Shown: one piece after another, positions 46,666 to 57,732 of the stretch
How positions within the stretch are numbered: position 1 is the first letter of the stretch
Layout: every line of letters starts with the position of its first letter
Assembly (NCBI RefSeq): GCF_000003855.2
Contig: NW_003101631.1
Location: 1-64,000 of the forward strand
Source of the DNA: Blastomyces gilchristii SLH14081
Taxonomy: Eukaryota; Ascomycota; Eurotiomycetes; Onygenales; Ajellomycetaceae
Length of the DNA stretch: 64,000 nt
Reading direction: 5' to 3'
The notes under the pieces: model-generated
Told to the model about the DNA's origin: nothing
The model's input: only the letters and a program-made list of their open reading frames with translations
Database searches by the model: none
Program-made: the position numbers and the translations under genes

Positions 46666-49600
46666 GATTATGAAGCTCTCTACACAATGAAAAGCTGTAA
46701 AATAATGTGCAATTGACATCTTCACACATCATTACAAGTATGCCTAGATAATTTATTAAGTGATTGAACTCATGATTAATCTAAGATCTGAGAGAATATC
46801 TGACTTAATAAAAGAATACATGTCTCTAAGATGAAGAAATGAGAAAACATCAGAGTAGTAAACACAAGATCACAGATCACTGTTAATATTAATAACAAAT
46901 TGAAAGACAGTGTCTGAGATGTTTAAGCTGAATAAAATCATCACAGAGAAACAGTCTGATGAGTTTAATAATAAATATAAAAACCTGATTGAAGATATCA
47001 GTGAGATGTTAGATAATATAGAGAGCTTAAGTAACTAAAATAATAATAACTCTGTAAGTGAGAAAACTTATATAAGACTAGAAATTACAAGACTTCAGTA
47101 TGAAGTCAAGTAAATAAAGATAGATAGAGATAAAAATGAAGAGCTTAGTACAGATTTAATAAACTATCTTTAATAAAAGAATAGAATATCTGTATTAATA
47201 AAGATTCTTAATAAATTCAGAGATTAAATAAGATTTATAAAGAAGTCTGTTATACTCACTGACTCTGTAAATTATTCTATATAAAAAGAAGAGATTCTGT
47301 TTATAGTAAGATAATCTGAAATAAATGATATTCTTAATAATAAGTAGATTAATTCTAATGAGAATATCAGTATAAATATATAATATTTTTAGTCAGAATG
47401 AAATATCTGATTATATAATTATATATAATCTGTGATTACTCTGCAGATTAAATCTTACTTTATTATACTTAAGAAGTCTTAACTATCTGTTTATTCTCTA
47501 TAGTCTATTATAGAGAATAATTTCACTGAGAGATCTGCTATCTACAGAACTCATCTATTTTAAGAATTAATTAAGATAATATTAAAATCAAAGAATTCTG
47601 ATTATACATTTATTAAATATTTAATTATAATCAGAACTGATTATATCTGATTGAGATATAATATTAAAGATTTCATGTTTTTCAATAGACTTCTTACAGA
47701 GATTAGTAAAGATTAATTATCTTTTATAAAGAATTGAATAAATATAATAGAGAAGAATGAGAATACTAGAACACTTAAAGATAATTTCATAAAATTGTAT
47801 TGAGATATTCTTCTATAATTATCAGTTACTAATAAATCTCTCATCTCTGATAAAAAGATCTCTGTAAATAATGCTCAAGATTTTAATAGAAAGAATAAAA
47901 AGAATAAGAAGAAGAAGAAGATCTCTGAGAATAAGAATAAAGATTTCATTAAGCTGAATAGAAAGAATAATAATACTACCAAAATATATTATTATTGTTA
48001 GAAGATTGATCATATTTAAATAGATTACTGATTGAAATTTTCTGAAAAACACTCTACTAGCTATGATAAGAATAAGAATAAGAATAAGAATAAAACAGAC
48101 TTAGTATTAGTTTATAATATCATTGAGTAAGTATTTCATATAACAGAAACAGTCTATTCTACTGATTAAACTGATAAAGATATCTGAATTCTGAACTCTG
48201 AATTTAGTGCTTATACTACATTTTATAAGAATCTCATATTAATAGTATCACAGAAGATTAATATTATATTGAAGATAACTGATAAATTAACAGCTTCTAT
48301 AACAGTTATAGAGAAGATGAATATATCAGTTAAAGAAGTAAATCTACTGCTACAGAATATTCACTACATTTTCAAGCTAGAGATGAATCTTATGAGTTTT
48401 AAGAAGCTTGTATATCAGAGCTATATATATAAGTAACTAATCTATGAAAATACTTATTCAATCTTACTAATCTCTTCTGACAAGATGTTGAGTTTTACTG
48501 CTAAATTAAGTGATAAGAATATCTATATTCTGAAAAAATAATCAATGATTAGAGACTTAATTCAATTTATAATACTAAATAATAAATTTGAACTGATGAA
48601 AATTCTACAGTCTGTAGAGAAAAAAGATTCTCTGCTAGTATTACTTAATAAGAATATCAAGATTATTAAATACACAATGTTACAATGATATTAAAAGCTT
48701 AATCATCTCAATTCTGTAGATATCACTAAATTAGTAGTAGATTTATAACTGAGAATGAGAATTAAGAGTGACAGAGCTTTGCTATTCTGTAAGACCTATA
48801 TACAGATAAAAATGACATATTTAATATTCATATCAATGATAAGAACTATCAAATCTGTGATAAGATTCTTCATGAATCTTACAGATGATGACTGTATACT
48901 ATATAATGAAATCAATCTCTCTACTCATGAAGAAGCTAATTATTGAATAAGTATTATAGATAATGTTACACACTACAGATGAATTATTCTTATAATATCA
49001 AAGAGTGAGATCACTGTATATTTGATAATCTTTATTAATGAAATTAAGATCACTACTTAACATCAAATTAAGACTTTACACTGAAATGATAGAGATGAAT
49101 TTAAAAGTGATGAATTAAAGATCTACTACTAATGAAAAGAAATCATATATGAGATTACTATATCTAATACATCACAGTTCAACAGCTCTGCAGAATATAT
49201 TAATTGTATTGTAGATAAAAAGACAAGAAGCTTACTATTTAACAGCAGGCTTATAAGAGAACTTTGAGATGAAGCTATTCAAGCTACAGTTATAATGATT
49301 AACATGTTCTTAATATCAATGAAAATTTACAGATGTCAGAGAGAGATCTTATTATTCTCTTTTAAAGCTTGAACAGATGTTCAATCTTCTACTTATTGAA
49401 TACATAGATAAGAATGTAAGATATATAAGAAGAATCTGAAGATTATTAATAAGCTTATGAATAGAACTAATAGTAAGTAATAGTAATTAGTTGAATATTA
49501 AGAACTGTATTAATATTGTATCTGAGACTCTGCAACCTGAAAGCTTGAGATTGTAAGAGATATTATTTTTAATAAAGAATTGATAACAGAAGAAGTATCA

Positions 49601-51634
49601 GTAAATGTCATTAGAAAAGTAATTAAACTATCAGAGAAATTAAATATTCTTGATATTATAAAGAAATAATAACACTGTCTTCTAAGAAGACTTATAAAGA
49701 ATAAATCTGATATTTTAAAGATGCTTACTGATAATAATATAAATAGTGTGCTGAAACTAACATATCTACTAGATAATAAGACAGAACTTGTTAATAATGA
49801 TATAAATAACTCTGTGAATGATGAAGATTCTGTACTTAGTATTCTTAATAACTGTTCAATCACACTGACAGAGGTCAAAAGAAGTCATGACTGAGAATAT
49901 TGATATCAGACAATGAGAAAGAAAGTGGAAACTTTTGAATGAAAGAAGACATATATTGTTATTAAAAAGGCCTCAGAAATGAACATTCTTACAGATAAAT
50001 AAGTATATAATTGAAAGTTAAATAATAAGAATGAAATCATCTGTTTTAGAGCTTATTAAGTGATTAGAGAATTTCTATAATAATAAGATATTCATTATAA
50101 TAAGTTATATACAGCAGTGATGTCTGAATGTATATCACAGAGCTTATTTACTATATTAATAGCAAGGAATTGAAAAGTCAGATCAATTGACTATATATCT
50201 ATGTTTTTAAATAAGATATTATCTCAGAATGAGATAATATTTATGCAACTACTCACAGAGATTAAGCACAGTTATGATGAATTAATAGAGCTTGTATATC
50301 AGAGCTTATACAGAATGAAATAGATAGTAAGAATATGATATTTTCTTATAACAGAATACTTGATAAATCTAGAATTTAAGAACTTATCTTACAATAACAG
50401 ATTTCTTTATCATTTAATTTATAAGTTATTCTTAACACTATATATCAATGACTGTTGAATCACAGAGTCTGAAGAGAGTGAAATTAAGTGAATTTTAATG
50501 AAAATTAGAAAAAGATTTGAGATAAAAGAAGTTAAACAGAATAAACCTTATCTGAGAATGAAGATCAAATACTGAGATGAAAATCTAGCAGTTATACAGA
50601 GTTATTATATTAAAGAAATATTGAAAGATTTTGAAATAAATAAGATTAATTCTGCAGAGACTTTAATGATAACAGATATATAACTGAAATTTTTATCTGA
50701 TAAGAATGATAAATTGAATAATAACTTTATAACTATAAGATATTATCAAGAATTGAAATCATTGCAGTATTTAATCTTAAGCAGTTAGTCAGATCTGATA
50801 TTCACAGTCAACTATCTCTTACATTTTAACTTATATTTATACAAAGTATGTTAAGCAGCATTGAAGCATGTTCTATATTATATCAAGAAGATAAAAAATC
50901 ATGATATATTATATAAGAAGAAGATAGAAGATGATCTGAGTTCTGTGATATACTGTAATTCAGACTGAGCAGAGGTGAATTCTCAATATAAATTAACTAT
51001 TAGCTATATTATATTGATTAACAGATCATCAATCTTATAACAGTTATAGAGATAGATATCTATTATTAAATTAATCACAGAAGCTGAATATATTACAGCT
51101 AGTAAGATAGCTTATAAAATAATCTGATTGAATAATATATTATATAATACTGAGTTAATAAATGATGAAAAAGTGAAAATATACTTATATCTATAAGTTA
51201 ATAATAAGAAAGTAATTGATCTAGTAAAGAGAGAATTCTTAACATGAAGATTATATCATATTGAGATTAGATATCATATTCTTTACAATTTGATTGAAAA
51301 AGAGAAAATTATGATGAAATATGTTAATTTCACAGTGAACATAGCTGATGAGCTTATCAAGTCACTGATAAAGTCTGCATTTGAAGAATTTGTCAAGAGA
51401 GTTAACATTCAGGAAATTGAGAAGAAGAAATGATTGAATGATAATAATGATACAGCAGATCAATGAATTTTACATATATTTCTTAATTTTTACAGTTATT
51501 GCTGTACAGACACCTTTTCTAATAAGGAAATCAGGGTCTGATTCATGTAATTATTATTGCATTTTTGAAAGATTTGAGGATGGGGGAGGCCCCGGGTGGC
51601 GGCTTATTATAGGCCACGGTGTAGCAAGGGGGGG

Positions 51635-51692
51635 TGTTGGTGATTACTACACCTACCCTAGTCACGTGCCACAACAACGTTATCCTCCAAGA
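51635..51692 (+). repeat. Copia 3' LTR (58 bp)
   Basis: Starts directly after the GGGGGGG tract and ends CCTCCAAGA. The 60 bp before it are also GC-rich (GGGGGAGGCCCCGGGTGGCG), a patch spared by RIP. Confidence 0.8.
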
Positions 51693-51880
51693 TAAATAAC
51701 TAGTTAAGTTAGTTAATGAAACTGCTGACTCATCATGATTCTGCCGAAAGCGGTGAGACCCTCTCTTCCCTTTCTCAGGAATCAACTTTTTTTCCTTTGC
51801 TGAACGAAATGTCCGCTTGCCAGCTTTGAGCACAACGACTCTGTATAGCGCCGGCTTCCAACAACGGAATAGAGACTATC

Positions 51881-53597
51881 ATGCGTCGTTTAACAACTAG
51901 AGCCGTTACCCCGGCTAGGCGCCTCACACGCACCCCACGCTCACTTTCAAGGGCACTTTCATCTCAAATTGAAACCCAAGCTAAGGTTGGTTTGTTCTTT
52001 TCCCATTAAGTTGCCGTGGGTACCGGGATCGGGAAAACAAGAACAACAACTACAACAGGGCTGGGAACAAAAAATGGCTAATGAAAAACTCCATCATTAT
52101 AGGACCCCTCTGAACTCGATCAAGTAACAGAACTCTCCAATGGCCTACGTGTAGCCACCGAGTCCTTACCGGGCCCCTTCGCCGGTGTAGGCGTATATGT
52201 CGATGCAGGCTCGCGCTACGAGAACGAGAGCCTTCGCGGCGTCAGCCACATCATCGACAGACTAGCCTTCAAATCGACCTCGCAGCGGACGGCTGACCAG
52301 ATGGTCGAGGCACTCGAGCGCCTGGGCGGGAACATCCAGTGCGCGTCCGCGCGCGAGTCGCTCATGTACCAGTCCGCCAGCTTCAACTCGGCCGTGCCGA
52401 CGACGCTGGCGCTGCTGGCGGAGACGATCCGCGACCCCTGATTACGGAGGAGGAGGTGCAGCAGCAGCTGGAGTGGCGGATTATGAGATCACGGAGCTCT
52501 GGGCGAAGCCGAGATGATCTGCGAGCTGTGAATTATTGCTGCTTATCGGATAATACGTTGGGGAATCCGTTGTTGTGTCCGCGCGAGCGGCTAGGGATAT
52601 TAATCGCGGTTGTGGTGCAGAGTATCGAGAGACGTTTTATAAGCCGGAGCGGATGGTGGTGGCTTTTGCGGGGGTTGCGCATGAGGAGGCGGTGAGGTTG
52701 ACGGAGAAGTACTTTGGGGATATGAAACGGGGTAAACGTGGGCTATTTGGGCCGGGATCGGCAACGACGCTGGCCGAAGAGGAATTGCGTTCGTTACCAT
52801 CCTTCTCGCCGTCTTCGACGACTTCAACGATCTCCGCAAACTTGTCATCCATCCCGTCACCTCCCCCTCCATCAACTCCTACATCCAGCTCCAAGGCCAC
52901 CAGTGGCGGTCTCCTCTCCCACATCCCTTTCCTCAAACACCTCTCAACCTCCTCCTCCCACAGCGCCTCCGTCACCCCCCTCGACACCTCCCTTCTCCAC
53001 CCATCCACCCTCGACCTCCATCGCCCTTCCCACTACACAGGCGGCTACCTCGACCTTCCCCCGATCCCCCCACCCGCAAACCCCACACATCCACGCCTCA
53101 GCCACATCCACATCGCCTTCGAAGCTCTCCCCATCTCTTCTCCAGACATCTACGCCCTCGCCACCCTGCAAACCCTACTAGGCGGCGGCGGCTCGTTCTC
53201 CGCCGGCGGGCCGGGCAAGGGTATGTACTCTCGCCTCTACACCAACGTCCTCAACCAGTATGGCTGGGTCGAGAGCTGCATGGCCTTCAAACTCAGCTAC
53301 ACCTACAGCGTCCTCTTCGGCATCTCCGCCTCCTGCGTCCCGTCCCGCATCACAGCGATGGTCGAGGTGAACTGCAAGGAACTGGCAGCCGCTGACGACA
53401 GATTCGCGCTTCTTCGCCCTATAGCCCGCCGAGGGTCAACTGGCCCAAGAAACAGTTGCGCTCCGCGCATCCTAAGGACTTCTGAAAGTCGCGCATGAGG
53501 CAGGCAGAAGGACCTGGGACAGGAAAGATACCAGGTCCACGGCTCGAAGGTGGGAGTGGCCGTAAAATGTAGGGAACCCCATCCAATGCCTTCGAAT
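51881..53597 (+). pseudogene. MAS2: Mitochondrial processing peptidase alpha subunit, broken by many frameshifts
   Basis: MPP-alpha binds presequences and with the beta subunit cleaves them in the matrix. Exon 1 (51881-51985) encodes a basic presequence, MRRLTTRAVTPARRLTRTPR. Exon 2 starts at 52103 with DPSELDQVTELSNGLRVATE and runs in frame through GVGVYVDAGSRYE, SHIIDRLAFKST and LLAETIRDP to 52436. Here one base is lost (RDPLITEEE expected). At least three further single-base losses follow to about 52600. A frame with [18 protein letters not shown]...YFGDMKRG then runs to about 53400 with the glycine-rich loop [20 protein letters not shown], which is the alpha-subunit signature. After 53400 the sequence is scrambled by indels and enters a gap. 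Either severe assembly error at a contig end or decay; an essential gene makes error likelier. Confidence 0.85.
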
Positions 53598-53864
53598 NNN
53601 NNNNNNNNNNNNNNNNNNNNNNNNNNNNNNNNNNNNNNNNNNNNNNNNNNNNNNNNNNNNNNNNNNNNNNNNNNNNNNNNNNNNNNNNNNNNNNNNNNNN
53701 NNNNNNNNNNNNNNNNNNNNNNNNNNNNNNNNNNNNNNNNNNNNNNNNNNNNNNNNNNNNNNNNNNNNNNNNNNNNNNNNNNNNNNNNNNNNNNNNNNNN
53801 NNNNNNNNNNNNNNNNNNNNNNNNNNNNNNNNNNNNNNNNNNNNNNNNNNNNNNNNNNNNNNNN
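53598..53864. other. Assembly gap (267 N)
   Basis: Run of N that replaces the 3' end of the MPP-alpha gene. Confidence 1.
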
Positions 53865-54596
53865 TCGTAAGGTTTTATCGCTTCGGCGTGCTTCCCAATT
53901 ACTTTGAAACAGCGTCTGAAGCGGTCAGGCTTGCTTTCTTATGTTGTTGACTTTTGGACATGTAGCACGAAGTTCAATTGACTTACCTACATAAGCCATC
54001 GTAGGCACTTACACAATCTCTGCTTTTTTATCATTGTCGGCTTCTGCGCAGATAGACGGTGTTGCATTCATTTTGCTTTTGTCCTATTTATATTTATACT
54101 TATATACATATACATATATCGTTATTCTCATCTTTGCTTATCTGTCTATATTTAAAATTAAGACCATTGGTGTGACTTTCCCTTCTCCCTTTCTTTTTTC
54201 TTTTTTTCTTTAATATGCTGATGTTCCTCTTCTTTCGGTTACTGGTATGCTGATATGCATACTAGATACACCGGCCTGCCCCTCCTCCTCCCCTCTATTG
54301 CCCATATCTAGAAATTGGTTTAAAAAGGGAAGTAGCGAAAATCAATTTGATTTAACTATAGGTTGGTTCAAGTAACGTAATGTTACCAAAGATGTGGAGC
54401 ACAAAACCAGTCGCAGAGATCGAGATTACTAGATGTACGTACATAGTTGGGTCGGGTTATTAAGAACGTCTTCCTGTGGACAGGGGACTGACTTATATGT
54501 AAATTTATAGTGATAAAAAAAAGGGGGGGAGAAGTGACTTCAGACCATCACAGCATGCAGCATCGTCTGCTAAACAAAGATAGGTTATTATTATTA

Positions 54597-54628
<32 letters not shown>

Positions 54629-54788
54629 AATTTAAAAAAAAGAGTAAAAACGTTCATCTCGTTCCCCGCTCTCGTGGGTTAACCCCCCCCCCCCCCACCC
54701 CCCAACTCCCTCCTCCCCCCTTTCTTTTTCTTTCCACCCCTGTTTCCAATCCCTATGCCGGACGGCCCGAAGAGGCAACCGGAATTTT
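53865..54788. other. Intergenic 3' flanks with homopolymer tracts
   Basis: No gene recognised. Contains T12 followed by A22 (54597-54630) and a C14 run (54683-54696), which are both hard to sequence and assemble. Confidence 0.6.
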
Positions 54789-55838
54789 TCACTCCTCATC
54801 CGGAACACCAGCCACGACATTCAAAAAAATCGCCAAATCCGCCAATTCATCTCGCATAATCCAATGGGATAAATCATCATACAGCATAAACGTGACGTTC
54901 CAGCCCAACGCTTCCAGCGTCTTCGCAGCGTCTTCGCCAAACTGGGGCAACACATGCTCGTCCAGCGCCCCATGCGCGATCCAGATGGGGGTCTTGGGGG
55001 GTGAAGCTGATGACTGTGACTGCGGTTGTGGGTCCGTGGCGACGGGCGGCGGCGGGATGCCCAATATATTCTCTCGGAACCAGGTTTTGGCTTTGACAGC
55101 TAGGCTCGGGTCGGGCTCCGGGGCCCTGTCCTTGTCCTCTTCCTCCTCCTCGCCTACCACAGCTGTGCCTGTATCCTTCTCTCCCTCACTCCCAACCAAC
55201 CTTATCAGGTCCCTCTGGAACGGCAACCAGGGACTCATAGCCACACAACCCCCCAACGCCTCCCCACCCCCATCAGCCTCCGCATCAAAAGCCACCGCAG
55301 CCCCCAACGCAACCACACCCCCCTGACTAAACCCGCCCACAATAACCCTCCCAACCCCGCCCAATATTCTCCCTTCCTCCTTCACCAGCTCCATCAAATA
55401 CCCCACCGACGCCCTGAGCCCGTCCCGCGACAGCTCCCATTCCCGCTCATACACGGGCCGCAGCGTCACGACATCAAACCACTGCGGCATCATCACCTTG
55501 CCGCTCGCTGTGGAGCGGCCGATCCTGGCGTCTGGGAAGACGAATTTGACACCTGGGAAGCGCTGGGACAGGGATGAGCGATCCGGGTTCGTGGAGGTGG
55601 GGGGCTCCATGGGGGAGGTCATGAGAGCCGAGCTGAAGTCGAGGGAGTTACCACCGCGGCCGTGGAGGAGGATTAGGGTGTGGGTGTGCGGGCCGCGGGG
55701 AGGGATTATGGTGGGTTTTGGGAAAGGGGGTGTTGTGATGGTGGTGGTGGAAGTTGGGGGTGGTGTAGAGAGCGGGGTGGAGGCGGAGGTGGAGATGGAA
55801 TGCGGGAGTGGAGGGGAGAGAGGGTCTGATTTGGTCAT
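54789..55838 (-). CDS. Acyl-protein thioesterase / phospholipase-carboxylesterase family hydrolase
   Basis: Alpha/beta hydrolase related to acyl-protein thioesterase 1, which removes palmitate from proteins; the actual substrate here is unknown. Single exon, 349 residues. Visible: LILLHGRGGNSLDF (about 55-68, oxyanion region), FVFPDARIGRS, QWFDVVTL, the nucleophile motif GFSQGG with Ser about 171, CVAMSPWLPF, HGALDEHVLP with Asp about 293, and DLSHW with His about 325. This is a complete Ser-Asp-His triad. It is about 120 residues longer than APT1 because of a Thr/Pro-rich N-terminus (1-50) and an acidic, Gln/Ser/Pro-rich insert between about 220 and 282. The ATG at 55838 follows a pyrimidine-rich leader. 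Cytosolic, no signal peptide seen. Confidence 0.86.
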   Translation of the reverse strand: MTKSDPLSPPLPHSISTSASTPLSTPPPTSTTTITTPPFPKPTIIPPRGPHTHTLILLHGRGGNSLDFSSALMTSPMEPPTSTNPDRSSLSQRFPGVKFVFPDARIGRSTASGKVMMPQWFDVVTLRPVYEREWELSRDGLRASVGYLMELVKEEGRILGGVGRVIVGGFSQGGVVALGAAVAFDAEADGGGEALGGCVAMSPWLPFQRDLIRLVGSEGEKDTGTAVVGEEEEEDKDRAPEPDPSLAVKAKTWFRENILGIPPPPVATDPQPQSQSSASPPKTPIWIAHGALDEHVLPQFGEDAAKTLEALGWNVTFMLYDDLSHWIMRDELADLAIFLNVVAGVPDEE

Positions 55839-56681
55839 GGCTGTGTTTTGTTTTCGGATTTCTTTTCTTTTCTTTTCTTTTTTTCTTTTCTCCTTCTGTT
55901 TTTTCTTCTATTCGATTTCTTTTGTCCTCTCTATCTCTCTTCTCCTTGTTGTTTGCTATCCTGTTGGTAGATGTATACGTATAGCACATGTACGTTTACA
56001 TGCCAAGGGTAGAGGAAGGGTAAAGGTGTAGGATATCGACGATCTCGTGTTTTGCTCTCTTTCTTCCTTCGCATACTCTGTAGATTGCTTGGACGTCGTA
56101 TCCACGCTTCTCTGAGCAAGCCTATCTTCTCCTTTTCTCAAGGAACTCTTATTCGAATAAATAGAGATCAAGGTGCACGCTCACCCGTTGAGCACCTCTC
56201 GCCAACACCAACGAGGCGATCCGCAGCGTTTGGCGTGGGGATTCAGTAGAGATCCTGTCAAAGTTTCTTTGCGTGGTAATCGATATATATCTAGCCACTT
56301 CTGTATATTTCTCCTGGTGTCGAAGTAAGAAGGGCTTGTTAACTGCTTCGTGTTAGCCCCCAAGAGAGGTTACCAGATGGGCGATATACCCCGCTTCCTA
56401 GCTAGGTAGGATTTCTCCGAGGTATGAAGAGGATTGGATGGACACAGAAACACACGATCTTCCCCTTGGACTATCAGCTGTTAGCTGTTCGTTGGAGTGA
56501 GAGATGCAGGATTGCGACAACGAGTGAAGGTAGACATGACATGTTGATATCAAGGCTCCAATTTTCGAGGAGGATTGGATATCACATGACCTGTGTGTGT
56601 GTGCTACAGGGAAATTATCCAGCATAAAAATATAGAGTATAGATAGACATGCATAATAATGCGGGCGGGAAATAAGTCATG
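55839..56681. other. Upstream region of the thioesterase gene
   Basis: T/C-rich leader up to about 55950, then ordinary sequence. Several short ORFs on both strands have no protein character. No RNA gene seen. Confidence 0.4.
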
Positions 56682-56898
56682 TTATTCAGCCTCTGGTCCG
56701 ACAGCTGCACAGCAAGAAGATATGGCCTCTTCTTCGTGATCTGGGAGGAGGATAAGCTGTGTACGGATAATAAATAGTAACTTACTCGGTCGATCCCACT
56801 TCTGGCGGGATTCTATCATTGTCTTCCCTGACTCCTCCCTGAACTCCTTGCCGATCAACAGCGGGCAGCCCCTGAACAACCAGGCAAGCGGAACAATC
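56682..56898 (-). pseudogene. Possible gene fragment truncated by the TRIM insertion
   Basis: An open minus-strand frame runs out of the TRIM and continues LAWLFRGCPLLIGKEFREES...RQKWDRP, ending at TAA 56682. The charged, non-repetitive composition looks protein-like, and a GTAAGT donor follows KWDRP, but the acceptor at 56757 would change frame. I do not recognise a family. It may be a remnant of a gene that the TRIM split. Confidence 0.25.
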
Positions 56899-56979
56899 TG
56901 TAGGCTACTGGGGCAAAAGAGCTCAATCACCACCAGCGCCTGCTGGTAGAAGGGCCGACCAACCGCGGGACCCCCAACA
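56899..56979 (-). repeat. TRIM 3' LTR (81 bp)
   Basis: Virtually identical to the LTR at 57237-57317. In element orientation it is downstream of the polypurine tract (complement of 56980-56989). Confidence 0.92.
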
Positions 56980-57236
56980 CCCCCCCTCGGACCAGCTACC
57001 ACAGAGTACAGTACTTCCTCTCAGTGGCTCCCTTCAGTGGCCTCCCCACAATGGCTCCTTTTAATAGTGGACTCAGTCAGTCCTAGGGCTCACGGGACTT
57101 CTAGGGCACACTCCTGGGATGTCTCTTGGCACTGTTAAAATGTCCAGGGTATTTGTTAAGAATTTTTAAGTCCATTCTGGGATCAAACCCATGCATGTTG
57201 ATCACAGCGGGGCTCACACTTAACAGTCTCATAACC

Positions 57237-57317
57237 TGTAGGCTACTGGGGCAAAAGAGCTCAATCACCACCAGCGCCTGCTGGTAGAAGGGCCGACCAA
57301 CCGCGGGACCCCCAACA
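57237..57317 (-). repeat. TRIM 5' LTR (81 bp)
   Basis: In element orientation it is followed at once by the primer-binding site (complement of 57226-57236). Confidence 0.92.
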
Positions 57318-57322
57318 CAATC

Positions 57323-57732
57323 ATACGGATGTAATGTAATCAACCACCTAACGCTCGTTTTCACCTAACGCTCGCCTTTGTAAATCAATTACAATCAACT
57401 TCAAATATTTATATCTCAATGAATATTTATTTAAAACTATTCTAAAAAACAGAATAATAATTTGTAGATATATATTATATTATATTAAATTTCTATGAGA
57501 AAATAACATATAATTATTAATTTATTAAGCTTTTTAAAATACTATTTTAAAATAAAATACACAGTCTATATTTATAAATATACTTATAAATATAAATTAT
57601 TTTCATATAAAAATTAAATATCTTATAGATTATATATATTTTTAATAAAATATAAAATTTTATCTTGAAATTCTTATTTATTATTGATTTATTTAAATTT
57701 TTATGTAAATTTTTATATTTTAAAATACTATT
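57323..57732. other. Transition into a second AT-rich block
   Basis: About 60 bp of ordinary DNA with a doublet of CACCTAACGCTCG, then about 350 bp that is the most AT-rich in the window. TTTTAAAATACTATTT occurs at both ends of this stretch (about 57532 and 57717). No gene. The one 78-codon ORF is low-complexity. Confidence 0.5.

Larger units (their letters stand above)
46562..51692 (+). mobile_element. RIP-degraded Copia (Pseudoviridae-type) element with very short LTRs
   Basis: Flanked by a perfect 5 bp duplication TAAAT (46557-46561, 51693-51697). Terminal repeats share 38 bp starting TGTTGGTGATTACTACACC and about 13 bp at the end (TTATYCTCCAAGA); the 5' copy is 104 bp, the 3' copy 58 bp. 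GATTATGA follows the 5' LTR, and a G7 polypurine tract (51625-51634) precedes the 3' LTR. Plus-strand translations give a CCHC knuckle near 47985-48050, a protease near 48180, an integrase region (HLNSVDITKLV near 48700), RT near 50040-50460 (SLYRMK, TLYINDC) and RNase H with IKSTTEAEYIAASKTAYEI near 51080. The domain order, integrase before RT, defines Copia. Confidence 0.88.
56899..57317 (-). mobile_element. TRIM: 419 bp miniature LTR retrotransposon, intact
   Basis: Two 81 bp direct repeats (56899-56979, 57237-57317), flanked by a perfect 5 bp duplication CAATC (56894-56898, 57318-57322). Read on the minus strand the LTR runs TGTTGGGGGTCCCGCGG to AGCCTACA. The internal 257 bp starts GGTTATGAGAC, of which GGTTATGAG is complementary to CTCATAACC of the initiator-Met tRNA anticodon arm, the half-tRNA primer used by Copia. 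It ends with a G7 polypurine tract before the second LTR. There is no coding capacity. It is GC-rich and free of RIP, so young or too short to be mutated. Mobilised presumably by a Copia element. Confidence 0.92.

Noticed and set aside
52738..53181. 147-codon Pro/Ser/Thr-rich plus-strand ORF and its minus-strand Gly/Val-rich partners
   Set aside because: Alternative frames of the MPP-alpha exon; the MPP frame has recognisable motifs.
55498..56031. 177-codon plus-strand ORF
   Set aside because: Antisense to the thioesterase gene and then runs into its T/C-rich leader. Composition is a by-product of GC-rich codons.
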